Source: Leisingera sp. ANG59
GTDB lineage: Bacteria; Pseudomonadota; Alphaproteobacteria; Rhodobacterales; Rhodobacteraceae
Assembly (NCBI RefSeq): GCF_013317235.1
Contig: NZ_WLCM01000012.1
Location: forward strand, 25,001-89,000
Direction of reading: 5' to 3'
DNA: 64,000 bases
Below the pieces are notes generated by a model. That model was not told the origin of the DNA. It saw only the letters and a program-made list of their open reading frames with translations, and did no database searches. The position numbers and the translations under genes are program-made. Of this stretch, positions 18,569 through 27,326 are shown one piece after another. Each line of letters opens with the position of its first letter. The stretch's first letter is position 1.

Positions 18569-19228
18569 ATGAGACCTGCCTTTGCCGCCTGTCTTGCCGT
18601 GCTGCTGGCCCCGCCGGCGGATGGCGGCGCTTGGCTTGAGACACCGGGCCGGGGCTTTGCCACGGCCAGCGCCAGCTACCGCCGGACCGCCAGCGGTGCG
18701 CAGCATGAGCTGAGCTATTACGGCGCCTACGGCATCACGCCCAAGCTGACGCTGGGGGTGGATTTGAACCAGACCGGCGATCTGTCCGGCCATGCGCTGG
18801 TCTTTGCCCGGATGCCGCTGCACCAGGGCGCGCGCTACCGGCTGGCGGCAGAGGCCGCCTTTGGCGGCAATCACGACCGCGGGGTGTGGATGATGATGCA
18901 GCGCACCACCCTGTCTTATGGCCGCGGCTTCGGCACCGGCACCGCCAGCGGCTGGCTGGCCATCGATGCCGCCTATGAGTTGCGCAACAGCGGGTTGGCG
19001 GCAGTCTGGAAACTGGACGCCACCATTGGCCTGAACCGCCCCGGCAAACCCGCGCCGATGCTGCAGATCGAGACTTCCAAGCTGGATGGCGGGACGTTCT
19101 CCTATACGCTGACGCCGTCGCTGCGCTATCCGCTGCGCTCCGGGCGCGAGCTGATCCTGGGGCTGGAGCACCGCTCCGCGGGCGAGGGCAGCCTTGGCCT
19201 GAAGCTGGGGCTGTGGCAGAAATTCTGA
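18569..19228 (+). CDS. Secreted, probably outer-membrane beta-barrel protein of unknown function
   Basis: A 219-residue protein with a short signal peptide (residues 1-20). It then shows alternating polar/hydrophobic strands with Gly and aromatic residues (ATASASYRRT, YYGAYGITPKLTLGVDLN, LKLGLWQKF), ending in Phe as many outer-membrane barrels do. No named family recognised. The upstream CtrA-type box would link it to cell-cycle or motility control, if real. The surface prediction is by pattern only. Confidence 0.6.
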   Translation: MRPAFAACLAVLLAPPADGGAWLETPGRGFATASASYRRTASGAQHELSYYGAYGITPKLTLGVDLNQTGDLSGHALVFARMPLHQGARYRLAAEAAFGGNHDRGVWMMMQRTTLSYGRGFGTGTASGWLAIDAAYELRNSGLAAVWKLDATIGLNRPGKPAPMLQIETSKLDGGTFSYTLTPSLRYPLRSGRELILGLEHRSAGEGSLGLKLGLWQKF

Positions 19229-19270
19229 ACCCCCTGACCCGGGCAGGAAGCCACAGACAGGAAGCGCGCC

Positions 19271-19756
19271 ATGGCCGATGTGATCCGCCCCACCGATGAC
19301 GAAGCCCGCAGGCTGGCCCGCGGCCTGATGGAAACCGCGCGCTCTGCCGCGCTTGGCGTGCTGCTGGAAGGCGGCCAGCCGCTGGTGACGCGGGTGGCCT
19401 TCGGGCTGGACCTGCATGGGCATCCCATCAGCCTGGTCTCGGACCTGGCGCAGCACACGCAGGCGCTGCGCCAGCATACCGCCTGTTCGCTGCTGGTGGG
19501 GGAACCAGGCATCAAGGGCGATGCGCTGACCCATCCGCGCCTCAGCCTGCTGGCAGAGGCGGACTTTGTGCCGCATGAAAGCCCGGACCATGATGCCCTT
19601 GCCAAGGCCTATCTGCGCCATCAGCCCAAGGCCAAACTGTATCTGCAGTTTGCCGATTTCGGCTTTATCCGCTTCACCGTCACGGCGGCGCATCTGAACG
19701 GCGGCTTCGGCAAGGCGTTCCGCCTTGCCGCCGCTGATCTGCTGCCAGGGGATTAG
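19271..19756 (+). CDS. FMN-binding split-barrel protein (HugZ/PNPOx-like)
   Basis: A 161-residue protein of the pyridoxamine-phosphate-oxidase-like fold. ETARSAALGVLL, PLVTRVAFGLDLHGHPISLVSDLAQHTQ and the C-terminal FGFIRFTVTAAHLNGGFGKAF match the HugZ haem-degrading branch, though that role would need the C-terminal haem-binding region, which is short here. ATG 19271. Its stop is 10 bases from the end of the convergent beta-helix gene. Confidence 0.8.
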   Translation: MADVIRPTDDEARRLARGLMETARSAALGVLLEGGQPLVTRVAFGLDLHGHPISLVSDLAQHTQALRQHTACSLLVGEPGIKGDALTHPRLSLLAEADFVPHESPDHDALAKAYLRHQPKAKLYLQFADFGFIRFTVTAAHLNGGFGKAFRLAAADLLPGD

Positions 19757-19766
19757 GGGCACCGCG

Positions 19767-22058
19767 TCAGGACCCGCTGTCCATCCGCATCACCACCTGC
19801 ACCTCACCCTTGACCGCCTCCGGCCAGTGCAGGCTGACATCTTCGCTGTTCGCACCCTGCGAGACCTCTGCATAGGGGGTGATGTAGCGGGTGCTGTTGC
19901 CGCTGGTCTGCAGCGCCCCATGCGGCACCACGCTGTCGACAAAGCGCGCGTGCCCCTGGAACGGCAGCTCGCCGCCGGCGGCAACGGTCCAGCTGGCGGA
20001 CGCCGAGGCCTGATCATGCACCCGCCGCAGCGGGTTGGCCGACTGGATCAAGACGTTGTGGTACATGTTGCCGCTGAAATCGACGTGTTTGGAGCGGCTG
20101 AAATCCAGATCGGCAAAGCTGGTATCGACCCGTTCCGCCCGGTCGATGGTGCCATTGAGGGAGCGGAACTTGTTGCCGGTCACGGAGACCCCGTTCAGGA
20201 AGTTGCCGCTGCCGTAGGGTTTGATGACGATGTAGCTGAACCACGGCGCGACGTCTCCGGACAGGAACACATTAGCGGTGATGGACAGGGCGCTGAAGGA
20301 AAAGCCGCCGGTGTAGTCCGGCGCGGTATCGCGCTCGTTGGTCCATTCGATGAAGCAGTTGTCGATGTAGTTGTCCGACACGGTGGAGGTGCAGTTGTTG
20401 AAGGTCAGCACCAGCCCCGCGGTGCGCACCCCGTTTGCAACGCTGTCGCCCTGAAAAAAGTGGTTGCCGGCCACCGTGTTGTAGCTGCCGCCCAGAACCG
20501 CGAAATGGCGGAACCGCGTGGCGCGGTTGCCGCGCAGCTTGGCGTCGTTGGCATTGACGTTGAAGCCGATGCTGACACGGTCCGGCACATCCAGCGCGTC
20601 CTCATTAGACAGGAACTGGCAATTGTCGATCAGAACACCCTGGCAGCCGGTGCCGATGGAGGTGATGCCCCGGTCCTTGGGGCGGGAGATAAAGCAGCTA
20701 TCAAAAGTGTTCACCGAACCCGACGGCGCCAGGCGCACAGCGCTGCAGCGGCCGTTGCACTGGAACTCGATATCCTGCAGCCCGAATTTGCTGAGCGCGC
20801 TGAAGCCGCTGAAATCCACCAGGTACTTGAAGTCGCGGAAGGTGAAAGTCTGGGTGCCCTCGGCATCGAAAAGCGCGGCGCTGAGGGTGAGCTCTCCGGC
20901 GCCGGTGTTCTTGGACCTGACATAGACCTCGCGGCCCACGCCTGCGCCCTCGACCAAAGAGCCGACGGCGATGTTGGCGATATTGGCGACATTGGTCAGC
21001 TTCTTGGAATCCGACGCGCTGTAGGACGCCTGCGAGGTCACAACATCCGTGTCCCAGGCGGCGCTGTCGGCGGCCTCCAGCTGGCCGTTGCGGATGATCC
21101 GGCGGGTGGCGTAGGAGGATTTGTTCGGCACCGCCGCGGCCATGTCGATGGGGCCGGTGACGGTGATCTTGCGGCCCATCAGGTCGAGCGATTCATGGTC
21201 GGAGTTGTTGATCAGCGCCTGAAATGCCTTCTTGAAGCCCAGCTCCTCATCCCCGAAGGCGGCAGCATAGGCGGGGAAGTTGTAGGTCTTGGTCAGCAGA
21301 AGCATGGCGCTGTCCGGCATCTCGACAGTGCCTTCGAACACCGCCTCGTGGTTCAGCGACACGGTGCTGGCGAGGTAGTACTCGCCCGCAGGCACCAGGA
21401 TGCGGCGGCCGTCTGCAGCGGCATCTGCGGCCTCAAACGCCGCCGTGCAGTCAAAGCTGCCGTTGCCCACCGCGCCGTAATCGGTGACATCCACCACGCT
21501 CAGCATGTCGCGCAGGAAGGCGCTGGTGATGTCGGTAATCTCAATATCATCAATCCGCACCACGCCGCCGTTGGCGCCAGTGAGGTCGAGGCCGAAATGG
21601 CCGTAAGCCGCATTACGGCCCCACGGCATATCCACGCCGCCGCGGCTGCCGCTGCCGACGATGCCGGCCACTTCCACCACATCGCCATAGGTGCTGAGCG
21701 CCACCTGCGGCGCAAATTCGGTGACCCCGCTGATGTGGCTGCCGCCCGATGCTGCCGCCCAGCCGGCAATGCGGACCGAGGGCAGCGCGCCGCTGACGGC
21801 CTTGATGCGAATCCTGATCTGCAGATAGCAGCCCGGTTGCAGCGGCGTCTGGCCCATGAAGCGCAGCTTCTGGGTGTTCTCGGTCTTCTGCATCTCCAGG
21901 CAGCCGCCGAAATCGGCGTCCGCCGCCACAAAGACCGCATTGGCGGCGCCGTCATAGGTGTCTGAGCCCGGGGTGCCGTCGCCGCTGGACCAGACATCTA
22001 GGCCGTCCGCAAAGGCGGGGGGCATCAGCTGCAGACCGTCGGTGATTGCCTTGTTCAT
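19767..22058 (-). CDS. Large right-handed beta-helix protein (pectate-lyase-3/GH28-related)
   Basis: A 763-residue protein. Residues about 190-225 carry the family hallmark VTDYGAVGNGSFDCTAAFEA, followed by the long repeat-rich beta-helix (NTFDSCFISRPKDRG, VLIDNCQFLSNEDA, STVSDNYIDNCFIEW). About 190 residues ahead of it form a separate jelly-roll-like domain, and a small C-terminal domain closes the protein. There is no signal peptide, so export would need a type I or other route, or it is a tail-spike-like protein. Catalytic residues for polysaccharide cleavage cannot be assigned. No phage genes surround it. AGGAAG ribosome site before ATG 22058. Confidence 0.8.
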   Translation of the reverse strand: MNKAITDGLQLMPPAFADGLDVWSSGDGTPGSDTYDGAANAVFVAADADFGGCLEMQKTENTQKLRFMGQTPLQPGCYLQIRIRIKAVSGALPSVRIAGWAAASGGSHISGVTEFAPQVALSTYGDVVEVAGIVGSGSRGGVDMPWGRNAAYGHFGLDLTGANGGVVRIDDIEITDITSAFLRDMLSVVDVTDYGAVGNGSFDCTAAFEAADAAADGRRILVPAGEYYLASTVSLNHEAVFEGTVEMPDSAMLLLTKTYNFPAYAAAFGDEELGFKKAFQALINNSDHESLDLMGRKITVTGPIDMAAAVPNKSSYATRRIIRNGQLEAADSAAWDTDVVTSQASYSASDSKKLTNVANIANIAVGSLVEGAGVGREVYVRSKNTGAGELTLSAALFDAEGTQTFTFRDFKYLVDFSGFSALSKFGLQDIEFQCNGRCSAVRLAPSGSVNTFDSCFISRPKDRGITSIGTGCQGVLIDNCQFLSNEDALDVPDRVSIGFNVNANDAKLRGNRATRFRHFAVLGGSYNTVAGNHFFQGDSVANGVRTAGLVLTFNNCTSTVSDNYIDNCFIEWTNERDTAPDYTGGFSFSALSITANVFLSGDVAPWFSYIVIKPYGSGNFLNGVSVTGNKFRSLNGTIDRAERVDTSFADLDFSRSKHVDFSGNMYHNVLIQSANPLRRVHDQASASASWTVAAGGELPFQGHARFVDSVVPHGALQTSGNSTRYITPYAEVSQGANSEDVSLHWPEAVKGEVQVVMRMDSGS

Positions 22059-22155
22059 GGAAGCTTCCTTTCCTGCTGCGCATCTCGCGTTCGGGGAAAA
22101 GGAAGTACAGAAAGGGCGTTAATTTCCGCCCATCGGTGCGTACGCTGCCCTGGGC

Positions 22156-22557
22156 TCAGACGCTGTCAGCCTGCCCTTTCAGTAGGTGCACCGCGTTGAT
22201 TTTCCAGCCGCTTTCCAGCTTAACCATCTGGTAATCCAACAGGTGCACGGCGCCGCTTTGGTCGGTGATCATCACCCGCTGCCACAGGCTGCCCGCCACT
22301 TCGCGCAGATCCAGATAGCGCACTTCTGCCGGGCGCCAGACCATCGGGTAGCCCTGCTGCACCATCCCGGCAAAGCGGTCCGGAGTGCGGAAGATGCGGC
22401 GGATTGACGGCGAGGCGTAGGAGAAAGCGGTCTCGGCGTCGTTGTTCAGAAAGGCCTCAAACTGAGAGCCGATCACGGCTGTGACCGGCTCTCTTTGCGC
22501 AAAGGCCGGAAAGGTCAGAAGAAAAACACTTACCCCCGCAAACAGAACACTGCGCAT
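22156..22557 (-). CDS. Secreted DUF4864-type protein
   Basis: A 133-residue protein with a signal peptide (about 1-20, FLLTFPAFA). It then has a cystatin/SnoaL-like fold pattern: VIGSQFEAFLNNDAETAFSY, IRRIFRTPDRFAGMVQQGYP, and a final strand pair ending KLESGWKINAVHLL. These are typical of DUF4864, of unknown function. I use ATG 22557 with GGGAGG rather than an ATG 24 bases upstream. Confidence 0.8.
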   Translation of the reverse strand: MRSVLFAGVSVFLLTFPAFAQREPVTAVIGSQFEAFLNNDAETAFSYASPSIRRIFRTPDRFAGMVQQGYPMVWRPAEVRYLDLREVAGSLWQRVMITDQSGAVHLLDYQMVKLESGWKINAVHLLKGQADSV

Positions 22558-22684
22558 CTGTCCCTCCCGGTCCGTCTCCATAAGTTAGGACAGAGTGACG
22601 CCGCGTCAAAAATATTTTTGCGATCTGGTAATTTTATTGCATGGGGCAAGAACGCAGGCCGATGTGCGCAGCATGGCTGAAACG

Positions 22685-22712
22685 AAAAAGGGCACGGCAA
22701 TCCGCGCCCTTT
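22685..22712 (-). terminator. Intrinsic terminator of lysK
   Basis: A 10-bp stem with one internal mismatch (22687-22697 with 22702-22712), a CAAT loop, and on the minus strand a run of five T. It lies 22 bases beyond the lysK stop. Confidence 0.8.
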
Positions 22713-22733
22713 CTGATTGCGTTGCGTGCAGGC

Positions 22734-24377
22734 TTACGCCAGCTCGCCCGCCAGCGCCATTTCGATCAGGGCGATGGTGTCCTCGACGCCGTAAAGCGCG
22801 ATGAAGCCGCCGAAGCGGGGGCCCTGGGAGGCGCCCAGCAGCACCTCGTAGATCGCTGAGAACCAGGCGCGCAGCGGCTCGAAGCCATGGATCTTGCCGA
22901 TGGCGAAGACCACCGATTGCAGGAATTCCTCATCCGCGAAATCCGCCGCGGGCAGCGGATCGTCATTGCCTGCGATCTCGTTTTTCTTGGCAATCGCGGC
23001 CAGGGCGGCGTCCGCCGATTTCAGCGCGTCCGCCAGATCCTGCAGCGCCGCGCGCTCCTGATCGGTGGGCAGGCGGAATTCCTTCGCGGGCTTCACGAAG
23101 TCATTGAAATAGGCCACCGCAAAGCCCGCCGCCTGATCCATGCCGGGATGGGTGTCCGGCGTGGCGTTGGGGGCGTATTTGTTGATGAAGCCCCACATGG
23201 TTTCCTTGTCCTCGGCGCTGGAGGCGGAGGCGAGGTTCAGCAGCATCGAGAACGGCACCACCATGTCCGACTGCGGAACATCGCCGCCGTGGATGTGCCA
23301 CACTGGGTTGTTCAGCTGCGCCTTCAGGTCCTGCCCGTGGTAGGCGCGCAGCTGCTGGTGGTATTCGTCCACCGCCTTGGGGATCACGTCGAAATGCATC
23401 CGCTTGGCGGTCTTGGGCTTCTGGTACATGAAGTACGCCAGGCTCTCGGTCGAAGCGTAAGTCAGCCATTCGTCGATCGACACGCCGTTGCCGGAGGATT
23501 TGGAGATCTTCTGGCCGTTTTCATCGAGGAACAGCTCATAGGTGAAATGCTCCGGCGCGCGCTGGCCCAGCACCCGGCAGATGCCGTCGTAGATCGGTGT
23601 GTTGGTGGAATGGTCCTTGCCGTACATCTCGAAGTCGACTTCCAGAGCCGCCCAGCGGGCGCCGAAGTCCGGCTTCCACTGCAGCTTCACGTTGCCGCCG
23701 GTCACGGGCAGGGTCCATTCCTTGCCGTCCTCGTCATCGAAGGTGACGGTGTAGGTCTCGGCGCAGACCTTCTTCATCGGCACATACAGAACGCGGCCGG
23801 TTTCCGGGTGGATCGGCAGGAAGATCGAATAGGTCTGGCGGCGCTCCTCGCGCAGGGACTTCAGCATGATCTCCATGATGTCGTCGTATTTCTCGACGGC
23901 GCGCTTCAGGATCTCGTCGAACTGGCCGGAGCCGTAGAATTCGGTGGCCGAGTAGAACTCATACTCGAACCCGAAGGTATCCAAGAACCGGCGCAGCATG
24001 GCGTTGTTGTGGTGGCCAAAGCTCTCATGGGTGCCGAACGGATCCGGCACCGACGTAAGCGGCTTTTGCAGATGCTCGGCCAGCGCCTCCTGATTGGGGA
24101 CGTTGCCGGGCACCTTGCGCATGCCGTCCAGATCGTCCGAGAAGCAGATCAGCTTGGCGGGGATGTCCGAGATGGTCTCGAACGCCTTCTTGATCATGGT
24201 GGTGCGGGCGACCTCGCCGAAGGTGCCGATGTGCGGCAGGCCGGAGGGGCCATAGCCGGTTTCGAACAGCACATAGCCCTTCTCCGGCGCGCCCTTGGCA
24301 TAACGTTTGAGAACCCGGCGGGCTTCTTCAAACGGCCAGGCTTTGCTCTTCAGAGCTTCTTCGCGCACATCAGACAT
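22734..24377 (-). CDS. lysK: Lysyl-tRNA synthetase, class I
   Basis: A 547-residue class I LysRS. The HIGH motif appears as LPHIGTFGE and the KMSKS motif as KISKSSGNG, followed by the helix-bundle anticodon-binding domain. It charges tRNALys by the class I fold, unlike the class II enzyme of most bacteria; class I is normal in alphaproteobacteria. Length is full. Start ATG 24377 with GGAG. Monocistronic, with its own terminator. Confidence 0.96.
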   Translation of the reverse strand: MSDVREEALKSKAWPFEEARRVLKRYAKGAPEKGYVLFETGYGPSGLPHIGTFGEVARTTMIKKAFETISDIPAKLICFSDDLDGMRKVPGNVPNQEALAEHLQKPLTSVPDPFGTHESFGHHNNAMLRRFLDTFGFEYEFYSATEFYGSGQFDEILKRAVEKYDDIMEIMLKSLREERRQTYSIFLPIHPETGRVLYVPMKKVCAETYTVTFDDEDGKEWTLPVTGGNVKLQWKPDFGARWAALEVDFEMYGKDHSTNTPIYDGICRVLGQRAPEHFTYELFLDENGQKISKSSGNGVSIDEWLTYASTESLAYFMYQKPKTAKRMHFDVIPKAVDEYHQQLRAYHGQDLKAQLNNPVWHIHGGDVPQSDMVVPFSMLLNLASASSAEDKETMWGFINKYAPNATPDTHPGMDQAAGFAVAYFNDFVKPAKEFRLPTDQERAALQDLADALKSADAALAAIAKKNEIAGNDDPLPAADFADEEFLQSVVFAIGKIHGFEPLRAWFSAIYEVLLGASQGPRFGGFIALYGVEDTIALIEMALAGELA

Positions 24378-24514
24378 TTGTGTTCTCCATCGGCGGCAGT
24401 TCTGTCAGCTATCGGGGTGCCGCGTGATCATCCCGGATGCCCCATGCATCCGGCCATTCCCTCTATTGTGCCTGTGCAGCATGAGTCAATGATCACCGGC
24501 CCCGGCGGCGTTTG

Positions 24515-25399
24515 CTAGGTTGCCTTTTCGGCGATCCAGGCCAGAATGTCCCGCACATCGCGCCCCGCCGCCAGCCCGTCCCGGGCAGAGGCGAAGTAGC
24601 CGCGCGCGGAGCTGGCGCTTGGCCCCTGCAGCCTCACCAGCGCGCCGGTGTCCAGAAAGCTGTCGAGCACCCCGCCCCAGGCCAGGCACACCCCCTGCCC
24701 GGCCAGCGCAGCGTTGACCAGCATCGCATAGGAGTTGAAGTCGAGCGCGCGGGCGCCGGGCGGCATTGCCAAGCCCGCCTCCTGAAACCAGCTGGGCCAG
24801 TCATGCCACTGGCTGCGGGCGGCCTCCATCGTCAACAGGGTCATGCGGGCAAAATCATGCTGGTCCGCGGCCATCCCCAGGCGCGCCAGATACAACGGGC
24901 TGGCCACCGGAAAAACCTCGTCCCCCAGCAGCCGCAGCTCCTGCCCGGCGCCTGTTTCCGGCAGCCCGAAACGGATCAGCAGATCGCCGGGGCGGATCGC
25001 CTCTCCATACTCCTGGCTCAGGATACGGATGGTCACCCCGGGAAAGGCATCCTCCAGCGCGCCCAGCCGCGGGATCAGCCAGAAGGCGACAAAGCCGGCC
25101 GGGGCCGAGACCGTCACCACCCGCCCCTGTGCGCTTTGCCGCAGGCGGGCCACGGAGGCCTCTATCTGCCCGAAGCCGCTGTGCAGGGCCTGCAGAAGAT
25201 CCTTGCCCTGCGGGGTCATGCGCACGGGCTTGCGGCTGCGGTCGAACAGGGCGCAGCCCAAGTCCGCCTCCAGCGCCGCGATCCGGCGCGACACCGCGGG
25301 CTGCGAGACATTCAGTTCCTGCGCGGCGGCTGTCAGGGTGCCGTGACGCGCCGCGGCATAAAAGGCGGTGAGTCCGGAAAAGCTGGGAAGGCGCTCCAT
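24515..25399 (-). CDS. LysR-family regulator divergent from dddW
   Basis: A 294-residue LTTR with an N-terminal helix-turn-helix (TAAAQELNVSQPAVSRRI) and a periplasmic-binding-like effector domain (about 90-290). It resembles the GcvA branch. Divergent arrangement with the DMSP-lyase gene, with a TAAC-N10-GTTA inverted repeat seven bases from its start, indicates it controls that gene and itself. In Ruegeria pomeroyi dddW is likewise beside a LysR gene and is induced by DMSP (from memory). The inducer here is inferred. Confidence 0.9.
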   Translation of the reverse strand: MERLPSFSGLTAFYAAARHGTLTAAAQELNVSQPAVSRRIAALEADLGCALFDRSRKPVRMTPQGKDLLQALHSGFGQIEASVARLRQSAQGRVVTVSAPAGFVAFWLIPRLGALEDAFPGVTIRILSQEYGEAIRPGDLLIRFGLPETGAGQELRLLGDEVFPVASPLYLARLGMAADQHDFARMTLLTMEAARSQWHDWPSWFQEAGLAMPPGARALDFNSYAMLVNAALAGQGVCLAWGGVLDSFLDTGALVRLQGPSASSARGYFASARDGLAAGRDVRDILAWIAEKAT

Positions 25400-25405
25400 C
25401 TATCA

Positions 25406-25423
25406 TAACCTCAGCGTATGTTA
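25406..25423. promoter_or_regulatory. LysR-type operator between regulator and dddW
   Basis: TAAC (25406-25409) and GTTA (25420-25423) form an inverted repeat spaced by ten bases. It contains the T-N11-A core typical of LysR-type sites. It lies next to the lysR start and about 72 bases before dddW. Confidence 0.5.
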
Positions 25424-25495
25424 CTGTGCAGCTTTACCCTATTGAGCGAAGGCCGGGAAGACCTCTAACTGGGCGGCAGGATGAGGAGACCCGCG

Positions 25496-25954
25496 ATGAC
25501 TGCAGAACTGACCACCCTGGCTGCCGATCTGGGCGATGCGGAACAGCTGCATCAGCCCTCCAACCTGCCGCATGCGCCGCTGGCGGTGGATGCCGCGCAG
25601 GTGCCGCTGGCGGGCGGCACCGATCCGGCCTATGGCGAGGTGCGCTGGCGCACGCTGATCAACGGCAGCGACGACGCCCCGCGCGACATGGTGCTGGGCA
25701 TTGCCGAGTTCGGCCCCGGCGGCCGCCTGCCGCCGCACCGCCATGACCCGGCAGAGTTCTATTTCGGCCTGGAGGGGACCGGCGTGGTGACCATCGACGG
25801 CATCCCGCACGAGATTCGCCCCGGCGTGGCCATCTATGTGCCCGGCGGCGCCGAGCACGGCACCGTGGCGGGCCGGGACGGGCTGCGCTTCGCCTATGGC
25901 TTTGCCGAACCGCGCTTCGAGCAGATCCAGTACCGGTTTTCCGCACAAGCTTGA
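25496..25954 (+). CDS. dddW: Cupin-type DMSP lyase DddW
   Basis: A 152-residue single cupin. The metal ligands fall at His81, His83, Glu87 and His121 with Tyr89 beside them (PPHRHDPAEFYFG and PGGAEHGTV). These positions and the total length of 152 are exactly those I recall for DddW of Ruegeria pomeroyi, an Fe(II) enzyme cleaving dimethylsulfoniopropionate to dimethyl sulfide and acrylate. I place the start at ATG 25496 with a GAGGAG site; ATG 25481 would add five residues. The divergent LysR gene matches the known context. Alternative: another small cupin with similar spacing. No other dmd/ddd or acrylate genes lie in this window. Confidence 0.82.
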   Translation: MTAELTTLAADLGDAEQLHQPSNLPHAPLAVDAAQVPLAGGTDPAYGEVRWRTLINGSDDAPRDMVLGIAEFGPGGRLPPHRHDPAEFYFGLEGTGVVTIDGIPHEIRPGVAIYVPGGAEHGTVAGRDGLRFAYGFAEPRFEQIQYRFSAQA

Positions 25955-26058
25955 ATCCGAGGCGGATTTTTGCGGCTTTGGCGCGGGCAGCAGTTGAACC
26001 TGCCCCGCCCTGTACCTATCCTGATTGCAGCAGCATGCAGCATGAAAAGGATGCCTCG

Positions 26059-26481
26059 ATGAGTGAGCAAACCCCGCACCCGATGTCCCCGCAGGACTGC
26101 CTGGTGGCGCTGATGGTGGCGGTGTCGGCCTCGGACGAGAACATCCGCACCGCGGAGCTGGTCAAGATCCAGTCGGCGGTCAACATGCTGCCGGTGTTTG
26201 CCGACTACGACATCGACCGGGTGGCCCGCATTTCCCGCACCGTGTTCGACCTGTTCGAGCAGGAGGACGGGCTGGAGGCGCTGTTCGGGCTGATCCGCGG
26301 CGACCTGCCGGAGCGGCTGTTCGAAACCGCCTATGCGCTGTCCTGCGACGTGGCGGCGGCCGACGGGGTTCTGGGCGAGACCGAGCTCGAATTCCTGGCG
26401 GAGGTCCGTTACGAGCTGAACATCGACCGGCTGCATGCCGCCGCGATCGAGCGCGGTGCGCGGGCCCGGCACATGGTCTGA
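26059..26481 (+). CDS. TerB-like helical protein
   Basis: A 140-residue all-helical protein of the TerB/DjlA-like family. The metal-binding acidic pattern is visible: ALMVAVSASDENIRTAELVKI in the first half and ALSCDVAAADGVLGETELEFL in the second, the paired D-G-x-x-x-x-E loops. TerB proteins are linked to stress and tellurite response and membrane-associated complexes. No other ter genes are near. ATG 26059 is chosen; ATG 26035 would give eight extra residues. Confidence 0.82.
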   Translation: MSEQTPHPMSPQDCLVALMVAVSASDENIRTAELVKIQSAVNMLPVFADYDIDRVARISRTVFDLFEQEDGLEALFGLIRGDLPERLFETAYALSCDVAAADGVLGETELEFLAEVRYELNIDRLHAAAIERGARARHMV

Positions 26482-26604
26482 CGGCGCCCGCTTTACGCAG
26501 CTGCCCTTGCCCGCCCTGCATGGCAGGGCTGCACAACGCGAACTTGCAAAAGATTTGCCCCATTCCCATTTGACGCTAGTTCGACGCCTATCAGGAATCG
26601 GGTC

Positions 26605-27012
26605 ATGGTCGCGTGGCAAAGGGACATTGGTGAAATCCGCAGGCTGCTGCTCGAGATCGAGGGCGGCAGGCAAGCGTTCTGCGCCCTGCCGCGATCCGCT
26701 GCCGAAGCGATGATGCTGCCCGCGGAGGACTGCCTGCCCGATGCCGAGGCGCGTAAGCTTGCCTATCACCTGAGCCTGCTGGAAAGCGCCGGACTGGCCC
26801 GGTTCAGCCGGCTTTCGAACGGCAACTGGCATGTCCGCGGCCTGACCTGGAACGGCCATGAGCTGCTTGACAACATCCGGCGCGAGGACATCTGGGAAGC
26901 ACTGCAGGACCGCCACCGCCAGCTGGGCGGCTTCAGTATGGAAATCCTCAGCGACCTGGCCAAGGAAATGATGCGCCGCGAGGCCGGCAGGCTGGAACCG
27001 TCCGGCACCTGA
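26605..27012 (+). CDS. DUF2513-family protein
   Basis: A 135-residue winged-helix-like protein. The N-terminal RDIGEIRRLLLEIEGG, the middle KLAYHLSLLESAGLARF and LTWNGHELLDNIRREDIW match the DUF2513 consensus, a family common in mobile elements and phages but also found singly on chromosomes. Function unknown; the architecture suggests a small DNA-binding or antitoxin-like protein. ATG 26605 has AGGA nine bases upstream. Confidence 0.8.
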   Translation: MVAWQRDIGEIRRLLLEIEGGRQAFCALPRSAAEAMMLPAEDCLPDAEARKLAYHLSLLESAGLARFSRLSNGNWHVRGLTWNGHELLDNIRREDIWEALQDRHRQLGGFSMEILSDLAKEMMRREAGRLEPSGT

Positions 27013-27066
27013 GCACTTTTATTCCGGGGACCCGGCCGGCGCACGCCCCGCGCCGGCCGTTTCATA

Positions 27067-27225
27067 TCAGGACAGCGCCAGAATGCGGTCCGGCCCGCCG
27101 GAACCGCCGCGGTGCGCAGGCGCCCCCACGAACAGCAGGGCGCCGCTGGCAGGCACCCGGTTCAGATTGGCCAGGTTCCGAGTCCCGTAGCGGTTTTGTG
27201 GCGGCCAAGCGAAATGGGTGGCGAA
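27067..27225 (-). pseudogene. C-terminal remnant of a cyclase-family (kynurenine formamidase-like) gene
   Basis: The minus frame between an in-frame TAA at 27226 and the stop at 27067 reads HFAWPPQNRYGTRNLANLN, then PASGALLFVGAPAHRGGSGG and a final DRILALS. This matches the closing strands of the cyclase family (ENLANL...PxxGA...GGSGxPxR). Nothing upstream restores the rest of the protein, and no start is present, so this is a truncated relic in a 314-base interval otherwise free of genes. Confidence 0.5.
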
Positions 27226-27326
27226 TTACGCAGATAGCGCTCGGGCGCGGCACGTGGTCTGATACCCTTCCTAGGCTGCGGAAAGTTCGGCGCTGCCCGG
27301 CGCAGGGAACGAGGCAACGCCATCGC

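Noticed and set aside
19725-21965. Very long open frame on the plus strand opposite the beta-helix gene
   Set aside because: It is an antisense shadow caused by high third-position GC; no ribosome site, low-complexity protein rich in Gly, His and Arg, no family resemblance. The minus-strand gene has clear domains.
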